A DNA stretch of 64,000 bases from Sneathiella marina (GCF_023746535.1 NZ_CP098747.1:3523501-3587500), one strand, 5' to 3'; positions 28,357 to 37,685 are shown, counted from the stretch's first letter. Notes: generated from the sequence alone by a model not told the origin. Program-made: numbers and translations.

Positions 28357-29334
28357 TTACCCTCCTGTCCGGATGCGTGGATCGACAAGGCGATACACGA
28401 AATCCGTCAAAAGATTGGCCAAAATCACCAGAACAGACGAGAAGAATAAAATCCCTAATACGGTCGGATAATCTCGAGCCAGAATTGAATCAAATGCCAG
28501 GGTGCCAAGGCCCGGCCAACTAAATACGGTTTCAACCAGAACAGCGCCTGAAATAATACTGCCAAATTGCAATCCGGCGATGGTCACAACTGGTAATATA
28601 GCGTTCCTAAGTGCGTGATGACCATAAACCTTGGTTTCCGCGACCCCTTTAGCCCTGGCAGTGCGAATATAATCAGAGCTTAGGATTTCCAGCATACTGG
28701 CACGTGTTAATCGCGCATATTGGGCGAGATAGACTATTCCAAGCGTTAAGGACGGCAGAACCAAATGATGGGCGACGTCCAGAATATAGCCAAAAAATCC
28801 GGTATCCTTGGTTATATCAAACATATTTGATATCGGGAAAATCGGGTAAACCCAGGCAAACAGAATAACCAGCATCAGGCCCGTCCAGAAAATCGGCGCA
28901 GAATAGCCAATAACTGAAATTAGGGTGACCAACCCGCTGACTATTCCTTTTGGCTTGTGAGAAGCCAGTACGCCAAGCATGGTCCCAATAAATATTGCAA
29001 AGAGCAATGCTGTTGTTACCAGCAAAATGGTGGCGCCGGCACGCCCTAAAACAAGGTCAAGAACAGGAGCATTGTAAAAAAATGATTGCCCCAAATCCCC
29101 TTGCAAGGCACGTCCCAAATAAACACCGAGCTGGACATAAATTGGTTTGTCCAAGCCATAGGTCTTGCGGATATCCTCCATCATTTCCTCTGTTGCACCG
29201 CCCATCTCCCCAGCGATTACGTCGGCTGGGTCTCCGGGAGCTGCATGAATCAGAAGGAAATTAAGGACAAGAACCGCGAGGATCAAAAGAAATGCGTGTA
29301 AAAGCCGGCGAGCAACCAACATGACTGTATTCAT
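28357..29334 (-). CDS. dppB: Oligo/dipeptide ABC permease (DppB type)
   Basis: A 325-residue permease with TM1 at the N terminus (LLHAFLLILAVLVLNFLLIH), then a periplasmic loop beginning APGDPADVI and containing YGLDKPIYVQ, both typical of DppB. The ATPase-docking loop reads SSDYIRTARAKGVAETKVYG near residue 222. Five or six membrane helices are seen. It starts 42 bases after the dppA stop and nothing there looks like a terminator, so it is in the same transcript. Confidence 0.93.
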   Translation of the reverse strand: MNTVMLVARRLLHAFLLILAVLVLNFLLIHAAPGDPADVIAGEMGGATEEMMEDIRKTYGLDKPIYVQLGVYLGRALQGDLGQSFFYNAPVLDLVLGRAGATILLVTTALLFAIFIGTMLGVLASHKPKGIVSGLVTLISVIGYSAPIFWTGLMLVILFAWVYPIFPISNMFDITKDTGFFGYILDVAHHLVLPSLTLGIVYLAQYARLTRASMLEILSSDYIRTARAKGVAETKVYGHHALRNAILPVVTIAGLQFGSIISGAVLVETVFSWPGLGTLAFDSILARDYPTVLGILFFSSVLVILANLLTDFVYRLVDPRIRTGG

Positions 29335-29376
29335 GATGAGAAATCCCGCCGACTAGTTAAGAAAACTGAAGTCATC

Positions 29377-30957
29377 TTATTTCAGGAAGACCTCGTCCAT
29401 CGGTGCCATGGCGCCCCAAATTGTCATTGGAGGATTGCCAACTTTTTTGTTGTAGGCCGTATGATAAGGCAAGATATTCATGTAAGCGATTGGCGCCTCA
29501 TCGACAATAATTTCCTGTGCCTGATTATACAACGCGATCCGCTTGGCTTGATCCAGCTCAGAACCTGCTTGCTGCAGCAGAGCATCCACTTCTTCATTAC
29601 AGTAGCTTTGGGTATTCGACCAGATCACACCTTTTTTGATGTTGTCACACAGATATGTACGGTGCACACCTATTACCGGATCGCCCCAGTTAAAGACGAT
29701 ATCCATGCTCATATCAAAATCATGCCCGCTGACGCGTTTCGCCCAAGTTGGAAAATCAGGAGAGGCGCGCAAGTCAACATCAATACCTGCTTTCTTAAGC
29801 TGTGGTTTCAGATACTCAGCAACGCCTTTTTGAAGCTCTGACGCATTCGGAATATAATCGACAGTCAGCTTGAATCGCATATCATCTGCCCCGCGCGGAA
29901 ATCCGGCTTCGTCTAGCAATGCGTTTGCCTTGTCCAGATCGAGATCATATTTTTCTGCATTCGCCGCATAAAAGGGGCTGCCTGGTACCACTGGCCCAGT
30001 TGCAGCCTTTGACTGGCCACCAAGCAAAGCATTAACGACAAAATTACGGTCGATTGCATAAGCAATCGCCTGGCGAACTTTCTTGTTCTTCAAATACTCG
30101 TTCTTCGTATTGAATTCCAACCAGTTGACAGGCCCAACCGCTTCATACCCCTTATCCGTAACAACCAAGCTGTCGCTTTTCTTCAGACGCGCGATATCCT
30201 TCGTTGTCGCGAGGAACGGATACATTGTCACTTCGCCTTTATCAGTGGCGAGCGCCAAACTTGTGGGGTCTTTGTAGTTCTTGATGATAATCTTATCGAG
30301 ATACGGACGGCCTTCGATAAAGTAATCTGGGTTCTTTTCCAGAATAATATATTCACCAGGCTTGAACTCGGAGAATTTGAACGGTCCGGAACCTACAGGC
30401 GCGCTATTGGCTGGATGAGTTTTAGCGTCCTGACCATCTCCATATACATGCTTTGGTATAATCGGCAACAAGGCACTCGACATCGCCAAGAACGCCGCCG
30501 GATGTGGCTTATCAAAATTGATCACCGCCGTATTCGCATCGGGTGTGTCAACACTGGTTACTGGCGCAAACATGGATTTAAAGGGGTGGTTATCTTTCAC
30601 CGTTTGTAAAGAAAAGGCGACATCTTCAGATGTTACAGGTTTACCATCATGAAATTTCGCATTTTTTCGAAGATTTAGCGTAATGCTTTTGCCATCATCG
30701 GAAACAGACCAGCTTTCCGCCAAATAAGGTTGCGCCTCCCAATTTTCGTCGAACCGTAGCGGTGTCGCAAATATTTGCGTTCCGGGAACCGCTGTCGCAA
30801 TACCAGACTGAACCGCGGGGTTCAGATGTCGTGCCTTCTGCGTCGTTCCGATTACGAGGGTTCCGCCATTTTTTCCGTCTTCGGCCTGGGCTAGCGTTCC
30901 GCTACCAACCGTTGCGATCATGGCTGCCGCAGCCGCCATAATTCCAAACTTCTTCAT
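29377..30957 (-). CDS. dppA: Periplasmic binding protein of Dpp/Opp-type transporter
   Basis: A 526-residue class-5 solute-binding protein. The signal peptide ends in GTLAQAED (about residue 26). The mature part has GGTLVIGTTQKARHLNP, then LAESWSVSDDGKSITLNLRK and the family signature AKFHDGKPVTSEDVAFSLQT near residue 100. It captures peptides, amides, opines, nickel complexes or glutathione depending on the member; the pocket cannot be read here. It has a strong ribosome site AGGAGG and a good promoter upstream, and it heads the operon. A LysR gene ends 111 bases upstream in the same direction, and an amidohydrolase operon lies beyond; that context points to an amide or modified peptide as ligand. 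Confidence 0.9.
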   Translation of the reverse strand: MKKFGIMAAAAAMIATVGSGTLAQAEDGKNGGTLVIGTTQKARHLNPAVQSGIATAVPGTQIFATPLRFDENWEAQPYLAESWSVSDDGKSITLNLRKNAKFHDGKPVTSEDVAFSLQTVKDNHPFKSMFAPVTSVDTPDANTAVINFDKPHPAAFLAMSSALLPIIPKHVYGDGQDAKTHPANSAPVGSGPFKFSEFKPGEYIILEKNPDYFIEGRPYLDKIIIKNYKDPTSLALATDKGEVTMYPFLATTKDIARLKKSDSLVVTDKGYEAVGPVNWLEFNTKNEYLKNKKVRQAIAYAIDRNFVVNALLGGQSKAATGPVVPGSPFYAANAEKYDLDLDKANALLDEAGFPRGADDMRFKLTVDYIPNASELQKGVAEYLKPQLKKAGIDVDLRASPDFPTWAKRVSGHDFDMSMDIVFNWGDPVIGVHRTYLCDNIKKGVIWSNTQSYCNEEVDALLQQAGSELDQAKRIALYNQAQEIIVDEAPIAYMNILPYHTAYNKKVGNPPMTIWGAMAPMDEVFLK

Positions 30958-30976
30958 CCCTGCCTCCTGTTACATT

Positions 30977-31005
30977 GTATTATTTTTTGTATTTCGTTTT
31001 GTAAA
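30977..31005 (-). promoter_or_regulatory. dppA: Sigma-70 type promoter of dppA
   Basis: On the minus strand TTTACA (31005-31000) is followed after exactly 17 bases by TAATAC (30982-30977). The -35 element overlaps the perfect 10-bp palindrome GTAAATTTAC (31001-31010). AGGAGG at 30968-30963 is the ribosome site for the ATG at 30957. This promoter allows dpp expression separate from the LysR gene upstream. Confidence 0.55.
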
Positions 31006-31031
31006 TTTACGCTAAATGAAGAGGTATCTTT

Positions 31032-31050
31032 CGTAAAATATATTTTTACG
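31032..31050. promoter_or_regulatory. Inverted repeat, candidate regulator site upstream of dppA promoter
   Basis: CGTAAAATATATTTTTACG: perfect 7-base arms CGTAAAA and TTTTACG around TATAT. It lies about 27 bases upstream of the dppA -35 element, the usual place for an activator. The smaller palindrome GTAAATTTAC (31001-31010) shares its GTAAA/TTTAC arms. The neighbouring LysR protein is the obvious candidate binder, as LysR sites are AT-rich dyads. The site lies just after the LysR stop, so a terminator role was considered, but the loop and AT-only stem make that unlikely. Confidence 0.45.
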
Positions 31051-31068
31051 GTTTTATTAATACATTTT

Positions 31069-32016
31069 TTAGAGGATTGGCCCATTTTTACCTTGCGGTA
31101 AAGTTGCCATATTAAAAGCGCCGCTTTCACGCAGCTGAATGCAAGTGTCGATGACAACCTGATCAACACTGCTTAAATAGGCATCCGTACGATGCAAAAT
31201 TCCATACTCCACGCCCTGGTAACCTGACGTCAGGGGGATTCGAACGATGTCACCTACGGTATATTGCTGTTTTTGCAAAGGGCGCAGATTAAAAACGGAA
31301 AACCCCATTCCCGCCGCGACCATACTGCGGACCATTTCCGATGTCTGGGAAGAATATGCAACTTTAGGCGTTAAATTATCCTGATTGAACAGACCAAACA
31401 TGTACTCTCGCGTCTGGTCCAGGTCCAATAGAACCATCGGGTCATTGCTCACATCTTTCAGAGTTAGCGAACTTTGATTCGCGAGCGGATGATCATGTGG
31501 CAGAACTATATGCGGAGGAGCGGTAAATAGCGGAATAAAGGAAATGCTAGCATCCAGGTTGGTATTTGCTCCGATAACCAAGTCAATTTCGCTATCGATA
31601 ACCTGACGCATGTTTTTTACGGTATCTCCTTCTGTAAGATGGATGGAGATACCCGGATGATTGTCCGCAACGAATTTTGTTATGAGCGGCAGCAGAATAG
31701 GCGCCGCCGGGGTGAAGCAGCCCAACCGGATTGCGCCGTTGATAGCTTTTGCCTGTTCATCAACAGCTTCTTCAAAGGTGACATGGGCTTTGAGAAGCTG
31801 ACGCGCATTTGACAGAAAACCATGACCGAACTGTGTGATAGAAATACCTTTTGACGGTAAACGGGAGAATATTTTTTTCCGGCTCTGCTCTTCAATCGCG
31901 TCGATGGCCGAGGAAATGGAAGACGGTGAAATATTCAGCGATTTTGCCGCGCCGGTAATGGATTTATGGCGAGCCGCAATATCTATGTATTTTAATTGTT
32001 TAAGCGTATACCGCAT
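31069..32016 (-). CDS. LysR-family transcriptional regulator
   Basis: A 315-residue regulator. The N-terminal winged helix-turn-helix is RYTLKQLKYIDIAARHKSIT followed by GAAKSLNISPSSISSAIDAI (about residues 1-60), matching LysR proteins, and residues 90-300 form the periplasmic-binding-like effector domain (AINGAIRLGCFTPAAPILLP onward). It lies between the leftward dpp operon and the rightward amidohydrolase-CobW operon, whose start is 108 bases away. That is the usual arrangement of a LysR protein controlling a divergent target and likely also the transporter. The intergenic stretch holds CCTCTG and CAGAGG arms 36 bases apart, a weak candidate only. Confidence 0.9.
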   Translation of the reverse strand: MRYTLKQLKYIDIAARHKSITGAAKSLNISPSSISSAIDAIEEQSRKKIFSRLPSKGISITQFGHGFLSNARQLLKAHVTFEEAVDEQAKAINGAIRLGCFTPAAPILLPLITKFVADNHPGISIHLTEGDTVKNMRQVIDSEIDLVIGANTNLDASISFIPLFTAPPHIVLPHDHPLANQSSLTLKDVSNDPMVLLDLDQTREYMFGLFNQDNLTPKVAYSSQTSEMVRSMVAAGMGFSVFNLRPLQKQQYTVGDIVRIPLTSGYQGVEYGILHRTDAYLSSVDQVVIDTCIQLRESGAFNMATLPQGKNGPIL

Positions 32017-32124
32017 TCATTCCTCTGTTTTTTGTAAGAATAACCGCAGAATAAACTATTTTTCAGAGGTTAATGCGCCACTTAAACTCTGTCCAACAAA
32101 AAAAATCCAAATAGGGAAGATCTC

Positions 32125-33756
32125 GTGTCGAAACTTACCGTTTTCAAAGCAAAAAAAATCATCACCATGAATCCAGCCAATCCGGTTGCAACACATGTTG
32201 CAGTACAAGACGGAAAAGTCCTCGCTACGGGGACGGAAGCTGAAATCGCCGGTTGGGGAGAACATATTCTCAATGAGACCTTTGCTGAAAAGGTAATTAT
32301 GCCGGGCTTTATTGAAGGGCACTGTCATTTGATGGCCGGCGGGATTTGGCAATTTATCTACCTGGGCTATCAGGATCGCATCGATCCAGACGGCAAGCAT
32401 TGGCCAGGTGTAAAAACCCTGGAGGATGTTCTGGCGCGGCTGAAAGAGGCCGAAGCAAAGCTCAATGAAGATGAGCCCCTAATCGCCTGGGGGTTTGATC
32501 CTATTTTTCTTATGGATCGCAGGCTCGACAAGAGTGATTTGGATGCAGTAAGTAACACCCGTTCTGTCGCTGTCGTTCATTCAAACTTCCATTTGATGAC
32601 TGTAAATTCCACTGCCCTGAAACTTGCCAATTATGTGGCGGATATGGGTGTCGACGGCATTGCGCTTGGCGACGACGGCACACCAAATGGCGAGCTTCAG
32701 GAAATGGCCGCTATGTTTCCGATTATGCGGCGGCTAAATATAAATTTACGGGAACTCGGCCGGTCACCGGATAGTATCACGGATTTCGGAAAGGTCTGTA
32801 ATCGTGTCGGCGTCACTACAGCGGCAGATTTAATCAACGACCTCCCCGATGAAGATGTGGCCGTAATGACCGATCTTACAACAGCGAACGATTACCCCAT
32901 TCGACTTCTGTCCATGCTCAATGGTTTGGCACAGACCGCAGAAGAGACGCGTAAAAGAGCCCTGGAATTGGCAACAAAGAGTACAGACAAACTGCGCCTG
33001 GGAGGTGTCAAAATTGTCACCGATGGATCTATCCAGGGATTCACTGCACGCGTCCGATGGCCGGGTCATTATAATGGGGCCCCAAATGGTATCTGGAACA
33101 TCGTGCCGGAACAATTGAACGAATTGGTCACTGTTCTCAATGATGCGGGTGTGCAAATGCACATCCACACTAACGGCGATGAAGCGATCGAAGCCGCACT
33201 GGATGCCCTGGAAATCGCGAAAATAAAGAACAACAGGCCTGATTTACGGCATGTATTGCAGCATTGTCAAATGGCGGACAGAGCTCAATTTCGTAAGATG
33301 AACAGGCTTGGTGTTTGTGCCAATCTCTTTGCTAACCATTTATATTATTTTGGCGACAAGCATTATGAGTTGACTATGGGTCCTGAGCGAGCCATGCGCA
33401 TGGATGCTTGTCAGTCGGCCATCGACTATGATGTTACTTTCACCATACATTCCGATGCACCGGTAACCCCTATGGGGCCCCTGTTCACTGCCTGGTGTGC
33501 TGTGAACAGATTAACGGAGAATGGTCGGGTTCTTGGTGAATATGAAAAAATTACTGTCGAAGAAGCTCTTGAAGCCATCACCCTTGGCGCTGCCAGCACT
33601 TTACAAATGGATCACGAAGTTGGTTCAATTGAAGTCGGAAAATGGGCTGATTTTGCGGTCCTCGAAGACGATCCGTTAACCATTGGTCCAGAAAATCTCA
33701 AAGATGTTCGCGTTTGGGGAACTGTCCTCTCCGGGGACATTTTCAAGACACCATGA
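32125..33756 (+). CDS. YtcJ-type metal-dependent amidohydrolase
   Basis: A 543-residue member of the amidohydrolase superfamily, YtcJ/NfdA branch (N-substituted formamide deformylase-like). Metal ligands are seen as HxH in MPGFIEGHCHL (near residue 66), His in HIHTNGDEAIEAAL (near 347) and Asp in IHSDAPVTPMG (near 447). The composite beta sandwich is formed by the N-terminal strand region and the C-terminal KWADFAVLEDDPL. There is no signal peptide, so it acts in the cytosol, on a substrate probably imported by the adjacent Dpp system. Its TGA overlaps the ATG of the CobW-like gene (ATGA), so the two are translated together. The exact amide substrate is unknown. Confidence 0.9.
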   Translation: MSKLTVFKAKKIITMNPANPVATHVAVQDGKVLATGTEAEIAGWGEHILNETFAEKVIMPGFIEGHCHLMAGGIWQFIYLGYQDRIDPDGKHWPGVKTLEDVLARLKEAEAKLNEDEPLIAWGFDPIFLMDRRLDKSDLDAVSNTRSVAVVHSNFHLMTVNSTALKLANYVADMGVDGIALGDDGTPNGELQEMAAMFPIMRRLNINLRELGRSPDSITDFGKVCNRVGVTTAADLINDLPDEDVAVMTDLTTANDYPIRLLSMLNGLAQTAEETRKRALELATKSTDKLRLGGVKIVTDGSIQGFTARVRWPGHYNGAPNGIWNIVPEQLNELVTVLNDAGVQMHIHTNGDEAIEAALDALEIAKIKNNRPDLRHVLQHCQMADRAQFRKMNRLGVCANLFANHLYYFGDKHYELTMGPERAMRMDACQSAIDYDVTFTIHSDAPVTPMGPLFTAWCAVNRLTENGRVLGEYEKITVEEALEAITLGAASTLQMDHEVGSIEVGKWADFAVLEDDPLTIGPENLKDVRVWGTVLSGDIFKTP

Positions 33757-34691
33757 CCGTCCGTGAGACCCCTCTGCCTCTAACCGTTCTTTCTGGCTTT
33801 CTGGGAGCGGGTAAAACAACGCTGGTGAATCACGTGCTACGGAATGCCAATGGCCAAAAGATACTGGTTCTGGTGAATGATTTCGGCACTCTTCCCATAG
33901 ATAGGGACCTGATTGAAGCCGAGAATGGTAATTTGCTAACGTTGGCGAACGGATGTGCCTGCTGCAGCATGGGAGGTGACCTGTTTGAGGCCTTTGTCAC
34001 AGCTTTGGATTTTCAACCTGCACCGGACCAGCTTCTAATTGAAGCCAGCGGCGTCGCGGAACCTGCCCGCATCGCGAATTATGCAAGAGCGGAGCCGGAT
34101 CTGCGTCTCAATGCGATTGTGACGATTGTTGACGGCGAGAATTTTTTATCTTCGGATCAGGATCATCGAGTGGTGCATGTGATCCAGGAGCAGATATCAG
34201 CCGCCCATCTCCTTCTCCTTAACAAATGCGACAGGATAACAGGCTCTCAAAAGGTGAAAGTACTAAAACAGCTGCAACAGCTTAACCCGTCTACCGCCGT
34301 CATTGAAGTGGTTAAAGGACAGATCCCTACTGATCTTATTTTTGACAGGGGGGGTAAATCCAACCCGTCAGATGATGTGGGCGTTGATCCACACGATCAT
34401 GGCGACATTTTTGAAAGTTGGTCCTATCAAACGGACGAAGCCTTCAAACCGGACGAAATGCGGAAAATACTCGAAAATCTTCCGTCATCTGTGTTGCGTT
34501 TCAAAGGGATTTTTTTGGCAAAGCCAAACCTTGAAGCCTGGACCGCCCATAAAGTTGGAGCCCATATCGATATCTCCTGCTACTCGGGAGCCGCGTCACT
34601 ACCGCGCCGAACAGATCTGGTCGCGATTGGCGTTTATGGCTCGGGAATTGCCACTTCGCTTGATAGCGCGTTTTCTCAGCGCGCGGCTTGA
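33753..34691 (+). CDS. CobW/COG0523-type G3E GTPase metallochaperone
   Basis: A GTPase of 312 residues from ATG 33753, which overlaps the amidohydrolase stop by 4 bases; the open frame extends upstream but that start would intrude 43 bases into the amidohydrolase. Walker A is GFLGAGKTT (residues 15-23), the metal-binding CxCC motif is CACC (68-71), the switch region is ASGVAEPARI and the G4 motif is NKCD. A short His/Asp cluster DPHDHGD follows near residue 212. COG0523 proteins deliver zinc, cobalt or another metal to particular enzymes at the cost of GTP. Strict linkage to one amidohydrolase suggests that this enzyme is the client. The protein ends with the usual CobW C-terminal domain. Confidence 0.9.
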   Translation: MTVRETPLPLTVLSGFLGAGKTTLVNHVLRNANGQKILVLVNDFGTLPIDRDLIEAENGNLLTLANGCACCSMGGDLFEAFVTALDFQPAPDQLLIEASGVAEPARIANYARAEPDLRLNAIVTIVDGENFLSSDQDHRVVHVIQEQISAAHLLLLNKCDRITGSQKVKVLKQLQQLNPSTAVIEVVKGQIPTDLIFDRGGKSNPSDDVGVDPHDHGDIFESWSYQTDEAFKPDEMRKILENLPSSVLRFKGIFLAKPNLEAWTAHKVGAHIDISCYSGAASLPRRTDLVAIGVYGSGIATSLDSAFSQRAA

Positions 34692-34711
34692 GATTATTCC
34701 TGCTTGAAAGC

Positions 34712-35545
34712 TTACTTGGATTTTTTCCTGGATGTCAGGGAAAATACTTTATTGATAAAATCGCTATATCTGGTTGGCATGAGCCGCTGCAACCGATCCA
34801 GAAGCCGCGCGTCACTTCCAATGAGAATTCGGCGTCTATTCTTAACGATACCTTCAAGAATAGCATCAGCTGCCTGTTCCGGCGATGTTCGCGCCATTGC
34901 GTCAAAGGTTTTGGAAAATTCTTCAGCTGTCTGACTTCCCGAAAAAGACCTCTTAAATCGAGCGTTCCTGGCAATGTCTGTCAGTATTCCGCCTGGATGA
35001 ACGCAAGATACCCCAATGCCTTTACCGCGCACCTCTTGTCCCAGGGCTTCCGTAAACCCACGCACGGCAAACTTACTGGCATTGTAAGCACTTTGTCCGG
35101 GAACTGTTATCAAACCGAAGAGACTTGAAATATTGATAAGATGTCCTTGCCTGCGCCCCAAAAAATGAGGCAGGAACGCCTTGCTGCCATGCACAACTCC
35201 CCAAAAATTTATATTCATGACCCAGTAGAAATCATCATATGCAATGGAATTGACGTTATCGACCACCGTGACACCGGCATTATTGAATACCAGGTCAATG
35301 CCACCAAACTCTTCGACAGAAGCCGCTGCCCAGTTTTCAACGGCTTCGCGATTACTCACGTCTAATTTCGTTATGACACATTTGACAGGCTGATTTCCAA
35401 TCAGAGCCGCTGTTTCTGCCAAACCGTCGTCTGAAATATCGCTTAAGGCAAGGTTACACCCCTTGCTTGCCAACTTACACGCCAACGCACGGCCAATTCC
35501 TGATCCGGCACCGGTAATGGCAGCCGTTTTCCCTGAAAAATCCAT
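34712..35545 (-). CDS. Short-chain dehydrogenase/reductase
   Basis: A 277-residue classical SDR. The nucleotide site is TGAGSGIGRALA (residues 11-22) with DISDDG after strand 2, favouring NAD(H) because of the Asp. NNAGVT, the catalytic Ser in ISSLFGL, and YNASK give the complete triad. The C-terminal tail has DRLQRLMPTRYSDFINKVF, seen in SDRs acting on hydrophobic substrates. It is the last of a leftward group: GPH carrier, TetR, hydrolase, SDR, with 25 bases between hydrolase and SDR. It is convergent with the CobW-like gene. Confidence 0.9.
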   Translation of the reverse strand: MDFSGKTAAITGAGSGIGRALACKLASKGCNLALSDISDDGLAETAALIGNQPVKCVITKLDVSNREAVENWAAASVEEFGGIDLVFNNAGVTVVDNVNSIAYDDFYWVMNINFWGVVHGSKAFLPHFLGRRQGHLINISSLFGLITVPGQSAYNASKFAVRGFTEALGQEVRGKGIGVSCVHPGGILTDIARNARFKRSFSGSQTAEEFSKTFDAMARTSPEQAADAILEGIVKNRRRILIGSDARLLDRLQRLMPTRYSDFINKVFSLTSRKKSK

Positions 35546-35570
35546 AAATTCTTCCTGCTAAAAGATTGCT

Positions 35571-36668
35571 CTATTCCGCTGCTATTTCCTTTTGGTCTCC
35601 TGACCTCTGAAACCGGCGCTTAAAAAATCCGGCCAAATCGTCAATCATGATACCAACCTGAGGAAAGACACCCGACATGGTTATGAAGCCGTGGTACAGG
35701 TCTTTATATTCTTGGAGGGACACCTCGGCATCAAGGTTACCTAGTATTTCCGCAATCTCGTATCCGTCATCCCGCAAGGGGTCGAATCCGCATGTCAAAA
35801 TCCAGGTCGGCGGCATTCTACCTTTTTCCGCTGCTTGCATAAATCCAAATCCTGGGTGACTGTAGTCTGTACCATCTGGAAGAAAGTGATCCTTGAACCA
35901 ATCCAACAATTCGTTGGTAAGAACAATTTTTTCGCCTCCCAATAGTTTACGTGAGTTTGTTTTCACCTCCGAGGCCAACGGGGGATAAATAAGGCCCATG
36001 GCAACAGGTATGTTTACGTCGGGATTATGTGACGCTTCCGCGGATACCACCAACGCCAAGCCTGCGCCAGCACTATCCCCCGCTATCGACATGTTCGCGG
36101 GATCAATTTCTAGATCATTATGATGCAGCTGTAGCCATTTCCAACTGTCGACAGCATCCTCCAATGCAGCAGGATACTTGTCCTCTGGCGCTAAGCGGTA
36201 GTCAATCGACAATACATCGCATTGACATTGGACAGCTAGTTTTCGGCAAAATTTGTCATAGCTTTCGATGCCGCCAATTACAAATCCGCCGCCATGATAA
36301 TATATAATACAAGGACGCTTTTCCTTTGTTGTATCGTGAGAATATTGACGCGCTCGGATTGTTCGGCCAGCTAAATCCATATCAATATCAACAACTCTGG
36401 CAACGGGCGTTACAGCGCCATCAAACAGTTCAACTGACTTGTCAAAAGCCCCACGTACCAGCTTAGGCGTCCAATATTTTTGTGGCACAGTAAGGCTATC
36501 TGTTAGTGCTATTAAGGCCTGGGCACGCGGGTTTAAAGCTTGCCCACCGACGATCAGCGAACGGTCACCAATCTTCCGGTGCCAATATGCGTCGCTCGCA
36601 GTCATCAGCTTATTTCTTGTGGAAAAAAAAGTCGCATATGCGACTGCCATTTTAAAGAAATTTCGCAT
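35571..36668 (-). CDS. Alpha/beta hydrolase, HSL-family esterase
   Basis: An esterase of 365 residues from ATG 36668, preceded at 7 bases by AAAGGAG; an upstream start at 36716 has no such site. It has the hormone-sensitive lipase oxyanion motif YYHGGGFVIGG, the nucleophile Ser in GDSAGAGLAL, Asp in GFDPLRDDG and His in LYHGF: a complete catalytic triad. The N terminus has a short hydrophobic stretch (FKMAVAYATFF), perhaps a membrane anchor. Members hydrolyse short- to medium-chain esters. The neighbours SDR, TetR and GPH carrier suggest a small catabolic operon for an esterified compound. Confidence 0.9.
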   Translation of the reverse strand: MRNFFKMAVAYATFFSTRNKLMTASDAYWHRKIGDRSLIVGGQALNPRAQALIALTDSLTVPQKYWTPKLVRGAFDKSVELFDGAVTPVARVVDIDMDLAGRTIRARQYSHDTTKEKRPCIIYYHGGGFVIGGIESYDKFCRKLAVQCQCDVLSIDYRLAPEDKYPAALEDAVDSWKWLQLHHNDLEIDPANMSIAGDSAGAGLALVVSAEASHNPDVNIPVAMGLIYPPLASEVKTNSRKLLGGEKIVLTNELLDWFKDHFLPDGTDYSHPGFGFMQAAEKGRMPPTWILTCGFDPLRDDGYEIAEILGNLDAEVSLQEYKDLYHGFITMSGVFPQVGIMIDDLAGFFKRRFQRSGDQKEIAAE

Positions 36669-36907
36669 TTTCAGACTCCTTTCACTCATTTTTTTTAACC
36701 GCTCCCGTAGCAGCATTTGATGCGTTGTTGAAATCCACTTTACGGAGCCGACGGTTGTCCCGTTTAAAACGACATACCATATTCAGTCAAAGGGTTTCGG
36801 TACGACCAGCTGCATTCTTAATTCCAGCAATTACAGCTTGCCACTCGGGGAGACCCGCTGCCTTCTGCCAGAGGCCTTCATTGATCCATTGTTTCTTTTT
36901 CTATAAA

Positions 36908-37540
36908 TCACTCTAAATCTGTGGGTCCGAGCAGTAAATTCTCGGCAGTTTTCAGAAGCTCTTTCATCATACCGTCATCCTTCCAAAGAGGTGTTTCGGG
37001 TCCAGCCACAGATTTTGCCCTTTCGCGAGCGGCCAGCGCATTGAAAACATAATGCTGCAAGAGATAAATTCGGCGCTTCATTGTCGCTTCTTCTATGTGG
37101 GACATCATTTTCTTTAGATGACCTAGACACCGAAAATAGCCAATGTCCCCGGAATCTGCGACCGTTTTTTGAACAAATTCGGCATCACTTTGAAACGTCT
37201 GCAGAAACAACCTGATATTACTGTTTGAGCGTGGATCATTATTTGGCAAAACTGCGCTAGCGACAAAAATTTCCAACACTTCTTGAACGCTTTTCGGGCC
37301 GCCTGCTGCCTCAGCGGCGTCCATTAGCCGGACCCGTTCAGCATCGATGACTTCGGCTGCATCGAGCAAAAGAACGCGGGCCAAGTCTTCTTTAGTGCGA
37401 AAGTAGTAATGCAGGGAAGCCATATTCTTCTGGCCCGCCGCCGCAACTATTTCACGAACGCTAACCCCATCCATCCCTTTTTCAGCAAATAGCTTTTGAG
37501 CCGCTATTTTTATTTTATTCTGCGTCAAAGTTTTTGCCAT
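36908..37540 (-). CDS. TetR-family transcriptional repressor
   Basis: A 210-residue regulator. The N-terminal helix-turn-helix reads IAAQKLFAEKGMDGVSVREI with AAGQKNMASLHYYFRTKEDL, which is the TetR motif (residues 10-60). The rest is an all-helical effector-binding domain ending in LLKTAENLLLGPTDLE. It lies between the GPH carrier gene and the esterase gene, all leftward, so it probably controls this operon. The inter-gene stretches on both sides (145 and 239 bases) show no strong palindrome. A TetR-type dyad lies 3.3 kb away before the second RND operon, but a link is unproved. Confidence 0.9.
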   Translation of the reverse strand: MAKTLTQNKIKIAAQKLFAEKGMDGVSVREIVAAAGQKNMASLHYYFRTKEDLARVLLLDAAEVIDAERVRLMDAAEAAGGPKSVQEVLEIFVASAVLPNNDPRSNSNIRLFLQTFQSDAEFVQKTVADSGDIGYFRCLGHLKKMMSHIEEATMKRRIYLLQHYVFNALAARERAKSVAGPETPLWKDDGMMKELLKTAENLLLGPTDLE

Positions 37541-37685
37541 TGGGGACTACTTCTGCAATCGCGTTATGTTTTTTATGCGAGGATTTTAGCCATTCTCTGC
37601 CAAGAAGCAACTTCGAAAGCGTCCGACATCAAATAACTCAAAAATTAGAAGAGCGGCCATACAATAAGTATTATTTATAGGAGAG

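Noticed and set aside
31235-31250. GGATTCGAACGA, resembling a tRNA T-arm
   Set aside because: It lies inside the LysR coding frame and no acceptor or anticodon stem can be folded around it.
32022-32069. CCTCTG and CAGAGG arms between LysR and the amidohydrolase gene
   Set aside because: Six-base arms 36 bases apart are expected by chance, and no T-N11-A core is convincing.
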